Shown: piece by piece, positions 57,139-64,000 of the stretch
How the letters are laid out: each line of letters opens with the position of its first letter
How positions within the stretch are numbered: position 1 is the stretch's first letter
Assembly (NCBI RefSeq): GCF_000014285.2
Contig: NC_008343.2
Span: 1,328,501-1,392,500, forward strand
Source: Granulibacter bethesdensis CGDNIH1
GTDB taxonomy: Bacteria > Pseudomonadota > Alphaproteobacteria > Acetobacterales > Acetobacteraceae
DNA: 64,000 nucleotides
Reading direction: 5' to 3'
Program-made: the position numbers and the translations under genes
Notes under the pieces: generated by a model
The model's database searches: none
Told to the model about the DNA's origin: nothing
What the model saw: only the letters and a program-made list of their open reading frames with translations

Positions 57139-58032
57139 ATGATGACATCTTTCAGCCCACAGGATTCCGCCAACCTGCACCGCATTGCCGAAGCTCTGGA
57201 GCGTATGGCTCCTCCCCCGCCCCGGCTCCCTTCCTTGCGGGATGCAGATGCTTTCGTGTGGGAGCCGGCGCACAATCATCTCCTGCCGGTTCCAGCCGTC
57301 GCATATGTGTCAATCGGCCTGCTGCAAGGCGTGGAACGACAGCAGCAAATTCTGCTGGATAACACGCTGCGCTTCTCCAGAGGGCTGCCAGCCAATAACG
57401 CCATGCTGTGGGGGGCACGCGGGATGGGCAAATCCTCCCTCGTCAAAGCGGCTCATGCAGAAGCCAATCACCAGCACCCCGGTAGCCTCGCGCTCATCGA
57501 AATCGCCCGGGAGGATATTGCGACCCTACCGACCCTTCTGCGTCTGCTGCGTCATCCCGCTATCGGCAACCCGAGACAGTGCCTGATTTTCTGTGACGAT
57601 CTTTCTTTTGAAAAAGAAGATGCCGACTACAAGGCGCTGAAATCGGTTCTGGATGGCGGCATCGAAGGAAGACCGGCCAACGTCCTGTTCTATGCCACCA
57701 GCAATCGCCGTCATCTCATGCCACGAGACATGATCGAAAATGAGCGGTCGACCGCCATTCATGCCTCAGAGGCAACGGAAGAGAAAGTATCACTCTCCGA
57801 TCGTTTCGGATTATGGTTGGGCTTTCATAATGCCGATCAGGATACCTTCCTGCGCATGGTGGATCAGTATGCCGCCAGGCTGAGCCTGCCGATCGCGATG
57901 CAGACACTGCATGAAGATGCGCTGGAATGGTCTGTCACACGGGGTGCACGTTCAGGTCGTGTCGCCTGGCAGTTCATTCAGGATCTGGCCGGGCGGCTGG
58001 GCGTGGTCATCACCCAGGATGCGCTGCGGTAA
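57139..58032 (+). CDS. DUF815 family AAA ATPase
   Basis: 297 residues of unknown role. P-loop LWGARGMGKSSLVKA near residue 93, Walker B LIFCDDLSFE near 152, sensor LFYATSNRRHLMPRDMIEN near 185, then a lid region. The pattern is that of DUF815, an ATPase conserved in proteobacteria, often next to yajC. The ATG at 57139 follows AGAGGG; the frame opens earlier at 57004, overlapping the yajC promoter. A second ATG follows immediately. Confidence 0.88.
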   Translation: MMTSFSPQDSANLHRIAEALERMAPPPPRLPSLRDADAFVWEPAHNHLLPVPAVAYVSIGLLQGVERQQQILLDNTLRFSRGLPANNAMLWGARGMGKSSLVKAAHAEANHQHPGSLALIEIAREDIATLPTLLRLLRHPAIGNPRQCLIFCDDLSFEKEDADYKALKSVLDGGIEGRPANVLFYATSNRRHLMPRDMIENERSTAIHASEATEEKVSLSDRFGLWLGFHNADQDTFLRMVDQYAARLSLPIAMQTLHEDALEWSVTRGARSGRVAWQFIQDLAGRLGVVITQDALR

Positions 58033-58043
58033 ACGCTGCCGGA

Positions 58044-59207
58044 TTACTCATCTTCATCATTGTCTGTTGTGGACGTCTTTTCATCGCAGACCCGCCGCAC
58101 CGCCTGCCAGTCCTTGTCACTCATGGCAGACGCACCTGAGGAACTGCCCGGATTGGCATGACGTCGTACAATCGTCGCCGGATGGTCGGAGAGGAATTCA
58201 ACGGAAAGAGAGTGCTCCTCCCGTTTCTCCAAAGTTTCAAAGAAATGAGCGAGACCATCGGAGCGCAACCCGGCTTTATCGAGAAACCATATTGCCGCTT
58301 TATCGGCCCGCTCCTCCTGCCTGCGATTGTAATGAAGCCCCAGCATTTGCGTAGCCAAATCGGCGGACAGTGACCAGCTTCCGCCTGTTATAACTGTCTC
58401 CAATACACTTAAACCAAGAAGCCGCACCAAAAGCTGCATGGAATCATGATAAAATACATGACCGGTTTCATGCGCCATAACACCGGCCACTTCATCGGAA
58501 GTACGGCTTGCTTCAATCAGACCACGCAATAATACGATGCGTCGCCCCGGCATCGTGAAGGCATTGACTTGGGGATCATCAATAACATCCAGATGAATAG
58601 AACCATTGATCCCGGCTGCATGGGCAATTTTCTGCTCCAGCACACGCAGTGTATGCAGCCCGGTCTTCCCCGTGCAGACACGTTTTTTAACTATGATGCT
58701 TTCCGCAACCTGCTGACCAAGCCATTGCTCGGTATGGTCCGGGATCAAGGGTACAATCCATTCGGGCGAACGGTCGATCAGAATAAATGAGCCGAGAACA
58801 CACGCAACGATACCTGTGGTTATATAGCACCACACATGCTTCGTGCTTTTGAAGCGTATTCCCAAATGCCCCAGACTGTCAGGATCATTGAGAATCAGCC
58901 GGTCAGCATATCCCCGCCGGAACAGGATGACATCGTTTTCCGGCGTTGGCTCGCTATATCTGATCGTCCGTAATTTCCATACTACTGCCGGATGATGAGA
59001 CCGCTCTACAATCAATCCTGATCCCTGCACATGAACGGAGACGTGATGCGTCTCCGCCGTGCTGCCGTCATGGTATCGCGCAGGATAAGAACGTGGCGCG
59101 ATACCATTGTCTGGCTGGGAAGTAATCAGAATCCGCTGCCTCCGTCGAAGACATTCAACAGGCCCTCGCCAGTAGCGGGCAGCGACTGTGTATTCTGGTG
59201 CAGCCAC
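58044..59207 (-). CDS. M48 family membrane metalloprotease
   Basis: Zinc protease with HETGH (AHETGHVFYHDS, near residue 245) and a downstream Glu in RRQEERADKAAIWFLDKAGL. Membrane helix near 127-147 (YITTGIVACVLGSFILI). The N-terminal domain (ARYHDGSTAETHHVSVHVQGSGLIV) is the beta domain usual in alphaproteobacterial M48 proteins that neighbour DUF898. The only ATG (59207) overlaps DUF898 by 82 bases; after GGAGG at the DUF898 end, ATT or CTG codons at about 59134-59126 are at proper distance and would give a more normal N-terminus. So the true start is uncertain. Function: envelope protein quality control inferred. Confidence 0.85.
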   Translation of the reverse strand: MAAPEYTVAARYWRGPVECLRRRQRILITSQPDNGIAPRSYPARYHDGSTAETHHVSVHVQGSGLIVERSHHPAVVWKLRTIRYSEPTPENDVILFRRGYADRLILNDPDSLGHLGIRFKSTKHVWCYITTGIVACVLGSFILIDRSPEWIVPLIPDHTEQWLGQQVAESIIVKKRVCTGKTGLHTLRVLEQKIAHAAGINGSIHLDVIDDPQVNAFTMPGRRIVLLRGLIEASRTSDEVAGVMAHETGHVFYHDSMQLLVRLLGLSVLETVITGGSWSLSADLATQMLGLHYNRRQEERADKAAIWFLDKAGLRSDGLAHFFETLEKREEHSLSVEFLSDHPATIVRRHANPGSSSGASAMSDKDWQAVRRVCDEKTSTTDNDEDE

Positions 59208-60313
59208 TCGGCTGGAAGCGGATTGCCTATTACCAAAGTATGGCGCTCCAGAAACCGCATGTTCCGCTGAATAACAAATGGCAATCCCAGACCAAGCGTA
59301 AACAAGGTGATCAGAAAATTTCCGGTCAATTGTCCCAGCAGTTTCAGCCCGGTAACAGTGCTGAAAAAGCGAAACGATGCATAGGTGGTATTACCAATGA
59401 CATGGCGAATAAAAAGAGCAATATACCAGCAGGAAATAAGCGTTGCCAGAATAAGATAAATAAACAGCGCCCCAACTCCGACAAGCGCAATAATGGTTTG
59501 CACATTCTTTGCAATCTCGGGCTCGAAATGTGGCAGCGCCTTGAACAGCGTCACGAGTGAACGCCCGTTATCGCTAAATACCCAAGGATCAGCGCCGAAC
59601 GTAACCGCCAGCACATACCATGTCAGCAGAGCGATACTGAAAAACAGAACAACCATGATCAGGAATGTGGCCAGAAAGGCCAGATAAAGCCGTCCTGCGC
59701 GCCCATAAAATGATAGTTTTTCACTGCCGAACTGGCTGTTATTGATCCGGTATTCCGTCAGTCGAACAGCCGCCCATGGTGCCAACTGATAGAGAGTCAA
59801 AATTGTGAGCACACCATAAAGCAGTGCGTAAAATGCGTAGGTGAAAAGAGACCCGGTCATTCCGCCACGAATGCCATTCCATTCTGTTCGGCTCAAACGA
59901 TATCGCTGTGCCGCATAAGGCGCACCGACAGCCAGCAGCACGACGAAAATATAGGCAGCGACGATTGGAACAGGAACAAGAGAAGGGCTGAGCTTAGCAA
60001 GGCCATAAGCCGCAGCCCCTGTCGCCGCAATCAGCAGGATCAGCAGACCCAGCACTTTCAAAAAACCTAAAAATAACTCGCCTCCCGTTCCGGTGTAAGT
60101 AAAACGAGTCTCTTGAAAACGACAACGCGACCATAGGTAGCGCCTCATTCTGGAAATAGCCCAAAATCGGTAAATACCGAGCGTTACGATACTCAAAAGA
60201 AGATTGATCAGAAAAATTTTATAAAGCTCGCCTGTTTTTCCGTCATACTGGAAAAAAGGTCTGGGTTTTTCTGATATGGGGGCTGAATAGTCGGTAGAGC
60301 TTTCGTTCACCAC
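59126..60313 (-). CDS. DUF898 (YjgN) family membrane protein
   Basis: About 395 residues with eight hydrophobic helices. Typical features: FFQYDGKTGELYKIFLINLLLSIVTLGIYRFW near the N-terminus and the repeat-like YRINNSQFGSEKLSFYGRAGRLYLAFLATFLI, with a C-terminal GLPFVIQRNMRFLERHT. Function unknown. A GTG at 60313 is chosen because AAGGAG lies 7 bases upstream; the ATG at 60331 is inside that SD region and unlikely. The downstream M48 protease starts within or just at the end of this gene. Confidence 0.85.
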   Translation of the reverse strand: MVNESSTDYSAPISEKPRPFFQYDGKTGELYKIFLINLLLSIVTLGIYRFWAISRMRRYLWSRCRFQETRFTYTGTGGELFLGFLKVLGLLILLIAATGAAAYGLAKLSPSLVPVPIVAAYIFVVLLAVGAPYAAQRYRLSRTEWNGIRGGMTGSLFTYAFYALLYGVLTILTLYQLAPWAAVRLTEYRINNSQFGSEKLSFYGRAGRLYLAFLATFLIMVVLFFSIALLTWYVLAVTFGADPWVFSDNGRSLVTLFKALPHFEPEIAKNVQTIIALVGVGALFIYLILATLISCWYIALFIRHVIGNTTYASFRFFSTVTGLKLLGQLTGNFLITLFTLGLGLPFVIQRNMRFLERHTLVIGNPLPAEWLHQNTQSLPATGEGLLNVFDGGSGF

Positions 60314-60495
60314 ACACTCTCTCCTTGCCATATCTGACCGGCTCAGGAGTGTGGAATAAAAAAATTACTTAGGCAATATTATTGCAATTTCATCGCTATG
60401 ATGATGCAAGAAAAATATAAACTCTGAATGATGAGAGTCAAAAAGGCCATTTTGCATGGCCATGGAATGATGGTTCTTTTGCTTACACAAAAACG

Positions 60496-61317
60496 CTATC
60501 GTGATAGAGTGTAACAATGCTCCATCGCCGGGAAGCGCCGTGTGCGTACATCCTCCGCATAACAGGCAGCAGCCTCCGCGACTGTCAGCGCCAACTCCGC
60601 ATAGCGTTTCACGAAACGAGGCTGGAAAGAACCGTATAATCCCAGCATATCATCCGTTACCAGAACCTGACCGTCGCAATGTGGCGAGGCCCCGATCCCG
60701 ATGATGGGAACCGCGACCGAGCGGGTCATTCCGGCGGCAACCGGTTCCAGCGTGCCTTCCAGAACGATCATGAATGCCCCTGCTTCCGCCACAGCCATGG
60801 CATCAGCCAGAACACGGGCCGCACTGTCCTCTGTGCGACCGGTCGCACGATAACCACCTTCCATCAGGGTATCCTGTGGCATCAATCCGACATGACCGCA
60901 CACCGGAATGCCTCTTGCTGTAAGAAAAGCGATGGTCTCAGCCATCTCCTGCCCCCCTTCCAGCTTGACGGCCCCTGCCCCCGTTTCGGCCAGAAGCCGT
61001 GCGGCATTACGGTAAGCCTGCTCCGGACTTTCGCGATATGTCCCCCATGGCAGATCAACGACCACGCAGGCCCGGCTGGACCCGCGCACCACCGCCGCAG
61101 CATGGGCAATCATCATCTCCAGCGTCACCGGCAGGGTCGTCTCAAACCCGTAAATCACCATGCCGAGACTGTCACCCACCAGCAGCACATCGACATGCGG
61201 ATCAAGATGCCCGGCCATCGGCGCAGTATAGGCGGTCAGGGCCACGATCGGCGTGCCGCCCTTACGGGCGCGCAGTGCCGGAACGCTGATACGTCCTGAC
61301 CGCACTACACTGCTCAT
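60496..61317 (-). CDS. panB: 3-methyl-2-oxobutanoate hydroxymethyltransferase PanB
   Basis: Makes ketopantoate from alpha-ketoisovalerate with methylene-THF, the first step of pantothenate and hence CoA synthesis. 273 residues: TIM barrel with [28 protein letters not shown] (metal Asp), [31 protein letters not shown], and [10 protein letters not shown] with the catalytic Glu. The ATG at 61317 follows GAGGA; the frame is open through serS upstream. panB begins 10 bases after the serS stop. Confidence 0.95.
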
Positions 61318-61327
61318 GACGGTATCC

Positions 61328-62599
61328 TCACGCGGAAATACGCTCCAGCCCACCCATATAAGGACGCAGAACGGCAGGCACATCAATGCTGCCATCCTCG
61401 CGCTGATAGGTCTCCATCACAGCGATCAGGGCACGCCCGACGGCCACACCGGAGCCATTAAGCGTATGCGGAACCCCCGCCACCTTCCCATCCGCACCAC
61501 GATAACGGGCGCTCATGCGGCGCGCCTGAAAATCGCGGCAGTTGGAGCAGGAGCTGATTTCACGCCATGCTTGCTGCCCCGGCAGCCAGACCTCCAGATC
61601 ATAAGTCCGTGCTGCCGAGAAGCCGGTATCGCCCGAGCATAAAAAAACACGCCGATATGCAAGACCGAGATTTTCCAGCACCGTCTCGGCACAGCGCGTC
61701 ATACGCTCATGCTCGGCATCGCTGTCCTCCGGCCTGGTGATGCAGACCATCTCCACCTTATGGAACTGGTGCTGACGCAGCATACCACGCGTATCCCGTC
61801 CTGCGCTGCCTGCCTCGCTGCGGAAGCAGTCAGTCAGTGCGGTCATGCGCATTGGCAGGCTGGCTTCATCAACCACACTGTCCGCCACCAGATTGGTCAA
61901 AGGTACCTCGGCAGTCGGGATCAGCCAGCGCCCATCGGTGGTGCGGAACAGATCCTCGGTGAATTTCGGAAGCTGGCCGGTGCCGTATGCCGTTGCGTCA
62001 TTCACCAAAGCCGGCACCTGCATCTCGGTAAAGCCATGCTCCGTACTGTGCAAATCGAGCATATACTGGCCCAGAGCCCGTTCCAGCCGTGCCAGAGCAC
62101 CGCGCAGCACGACAAAACGTGCGCCTGAAAGTCTTGCTGCGGCATCGAACAGCATCATGCCCAGCGCCTCACCCAGTTCGAAATGCTGGCGTGCGGAGAA
62201 GGGGAGGGAAATCGGCTCGCCCACCTGTTTCAGAATGACGTTGGCACTCTCATCGGGGCCGGTGGGAACTTCGGCATCCAGAGTATTGGGAAGACGCTCC
62301 AACAGGCTTTTCTGCTCCGCATCCAGCGATGCGCTCCGTGCCTCCAGCGCCTCCATCTCATCACGCAGGGCGACAGCGGTCGCCTCCAGCATGGAAGTAT
62401 CAATCCCCTGACGCTTGCCCTGCCCTATCTCTTTGGCCAATGCGTTGCGGCGCGCCTGATAGTCCTGCAACCGGGTCTGGGCCATGCGGCGATCGGCATC
62501 CAGCGCCAGCAGGCTGGAGGCAGAGGCAGGCAGGCCACGGCGGCCCAGCGCCGCATCGAAAGCGGCGGGATCGGCGCGTAAAGCGCGAATATCGTGCAT
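61328..62599 (-). CDS. serS: Seryl-tRNA synthetase SerS
   Basis: Charges tRNA-Ser and tRNA-Sec. 423 residues: N-terminal tRNA-binding coiled coil (~residues 30-105, with [12 protein letters not shown]), then the class II core: motif 2 [26 protein letters not shown] and motif 3 [25 protein letters not shown] and serine site residues included. Starts at ATG 62599. Confidence 0.96.
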
Positions 62600-62713
62600 C
62601 TTGCCTCCAAATGGTCGTGCCGCTCCGGATGGCTTTCTCGCCTGCTGCCGGGTGCGGTTATCACTGAGTAAAATCCGGGTATCGGTGCTTATAGCGGAGA
62701 GCCTGTCCCGCCG

Positions 62714-63529
62714 CTAATCCCCGTCCTCATCGGTTTCTCTGTTCTCCGATACATCCGGTTTCGGGGCCACAATCCGTGCGGCGATGATCGAGACCTCATA
62801 CAGCGCCACCAGCGGTAAAGCGAGGCCGATCATCGTAATGGCATCGGGCGGTGCCAGTACTGCCGCAATTGCAAACATGGCAACGATTGCATAACGCCGC
62901 TTGGCAGCCAGGGACTGTGCACTGACCAGTCCGACCCTGGCCAGCAGGGACAGCCCGACCGGCAACTGGAACGCAACGCCAAAGGCGAGGATCAGCTTCA
63001 TCACCAGTGCCAGATACTCACCGATTTTCGGCTGCAACTCGATCGGAATGCCGCCCCCGCCATCAGGCGTAGAAAAATGCAGAAAGAACCGCCATGCAGC
63101 CGGGAAAATGGCGAAATAGGCCAAGGATGCGCCCATCACGAACAGCACGGGTGTCGCAATCAGAAAGGGAAGAAAAGCCCGTTTCTCGCTGCGATACAGG
63201 CCGGGTGCAACGAACATCCAGACCTGTGAGGCGATGATCGGAAAGGAAAGAAAGGCGGCACCGAAAATACCGACCTTCATGTAAGTGAAAAACCCCTCGG
63301 TCAGGGCCGTATAGATAAAGCGCGGATTGGCCACCCCCCGATCCTTGAGCGCATCCGCCAGCGGCTTGGCCAACCAGAAATAGATCGTGTCGGAAAACCA
63401 GTAGCACAGCGCGAAACACAGCCCGAATGCCGCCACAGACCAGAGCAGCCTGCGACGCAGTTCCAGCAGATGCTCCAATAACGGCATCGGCTTGTCATCA
63501 ATCATGTCGTCTTGTGTGTGCGCTGCCAC
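62714..63529 (-). CDS. tatC: Twin-arginine translocase subunit TatC
   Basis: The core membrane receptor for twin-arginine signals, 271 residues with six helices. Seen: PLLEHLLELRRRLLWSVAAFGLCFALCY at the N-terminus, with the cytoplasmic Glu-rich segment HLLELRRRL that contacts the RR signal; KVGIFGAAFLSFPIIASQVWMFVAPGLY; FHFSTPDGGGG; and LAFGVAFQLPVGLSL. An exported substrate, MsrP, is in this window. tatB lies directly upstream (84 bases). Confidence 0.95.
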   Translation of the reverse strand: MAAHTQDDMIDDKPMPLLEHLLELRRRLLWSVAAFGLCFALCYWFSDTIYFWLAKPLADALKDRGVANPRFIYTALTEGFFTYMKVGIFGAAFLSFPIIASQVWMFVAPGLYRSEKRAFLPFLIATPVLFVMGASLAYFAIFPAAWRFFLHFSTPDGGGGIPIELQPKIGEYLALVMKLILAFGVAFQLPVGLSLLARVGLVSAQSLAAKRRYAIVAMFAIAAVLAPPDAITMIGLALPLVALYEVSIIAARIVAPKPDVSENRETDEDGD

Positions 63530-63613
63530 CAGACTTCAACTTTCACTACAGAATATCATCACACTCACGGACATAACCGGAGCCGGTCTGCGGAGCCATA
63601 TGTTGTTCAACCC

Positions 63614-64000
63614 TTACCCCTGATCGGCAGGCGGGATGAAGGCGGGAGCACGGCGGGCGGAGCGGAATGCCTCCCCCGGCGGAATAAAAGCCGGCGCCGT
63701 CGCTGCACGACGGGCGGTTTCCGAAGAAACGGTTTTCTCCCTCGTCCATTCCGATGCCATATGACTCTCATCCATGACCGACAGGGAATGGAATGGCCGT
63801 TCCTCGACCATATGGGCCTCATCACCCCCCATGATCATCGGAGCAGGCGATGGTGCCATCGGATTGTTATCAAAGGTGGAGCGCATCGACCCATCCGGGT
63901 CCAGCGTGCGGCTCAACTGCTGACGGAGATTAACGCCGCGCAGATCGTTGAAGGTCTCCCGCACATCGCCGAGATCGGCCTCCTTCATCATCTGATCCAT
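63614..64000 (-). CDS. tatB: Sec-independent translocase subunit TatB (partial, 3' part)
   Basis: The last 128 residues of TatB; the N-terminal membrane helix lies beyond the right edge. The retained part starts in the amphipathic helix (MKEADLGDVRETFNDLRGVNL), then a long Pro/Ala-rich, Met/His-containing disordered tail (APMIMGGDEAHMVEERPFHS, repeated APAFIPP). TatB works with TatC in signal recognition. The first Met seen (64000) is internal, not the start. Confidence 0.8.
   Translation of the reverse strand: MDQMMKEADLGDVRETFNDLRGVNLRQQLSRTLDPDGSMRSTFDNNPMAPSPAPMIMGGDEAHMVEERPFHSLSVMDESHMASEWTREKTVSSETARRAATAPAFIPPGEAFRSARRAPAFIPPADQG

Overview
The window looks like chromosome of an acetic acid bacterium (Alphaproteobacteria, Acetobacteraceae; gene content and protein style most resemble the Granulibacter branch). 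Reasons: the nifR3(dusB)-ntrB-ntrC-ntrY-ntrX order, a LexA box of the alphaproteobacterial GTTC-N7-GTTC type (seen here as its complement), a C-minus form of ribosomal protein L36, and a moderately high-GC core of housekeeping genes. The species is inferred from protein recognition, not from a database search.

Layout. 1-2.0 kb: the 5' part of a lytic transglycosylase gene (runs off the left edge), divergent from dapA-smpB. 2.2-3.9 kb: an AT-rich island with two tandem FkbM-type methyltransferase genes. 3.9-5.5 kb: a DUF2721 membrane protein and nhaA, convergent. 5.8-10.9 kb: a gliding-type (GldA/GldF/GldG-like) ABC export operon with a DUF4340 protein and a Nudix hydrolase. 11.0-12.9 kb: a fosmidomycin-resistance-type MFS pump and a cytochrome b561. 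13.0-17.2 kb: a zinc module on the minus strand, made of zur, an alpha/beta-hydrolase relative, a Zur-box-like palindrome, a tiny membrane peptide ORF, and the ABC transporter genes znuC-znuB-znuA. 17.3-21.9 kb: an OprB porin, a HerA-type ATPase, MsrP and a small unknown gene. 21.9-29.9 kb: tRNA-Lys, a periplasmic cyclophilin, coaD, gyrA and ssb, divergent from uvrA across a shared LexA box. 30.2-38.2 kb: a small conserved-looking gene, then the whole nitrogen-regulation cluster dusB-ntrBC-ntrYX. 38.2-41.3 kb: gloA-glcD-glcE. 41.4-46.7 kb: rpmJ, two small membrane proteins, tRNA-Ser, a DXD glycosyltransferase, an MscS-family channel and a DUF3617 protein. 46.7-51.7 kb: glmU-glmS, gph and a DUF3108 protein with a 12-bp tandem repeat. 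51.8-54.9 kb: tRNA-Val, a complete urate-to-allantoin set (uraD, uraH, puuD) and a YdjM-like membrane hydrolase. 55.0-64.0 kb: sthA, yajC, a DUF815 ATPase, an M48 protease with a DUF898 membrane protein, panB, serS, tatC and the 3' part of tatB (runs off the right edge).

How the genes work together. Several compact units are readable: zinc sensing and uptake under one operator; urate oxidation carried out by a membrane cytochrome-linked urate hydroxylase followed by UraH and UraD; UDP-GlcNAc synthesis (GlmU, GlmS); methylglyoxal or D-lactate/glycolate handling (GloA, GlcDE); and global nitrogen control (NtrBC, NtrYX).

No CRISPR array, insertion sequence, prophage or integrase gene was recognised. 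The most unusual items are the 45-residue membrane peptide leading the zinc operon, a 22-of-23-base copy of the tRNA-Ser 3' end inside gph, an alpha/beta-hydrolase with Ala at the nucleophile position inside the zinc locus, the FkbM tandem pair, and the possible non-canonical start of the M48 protease.
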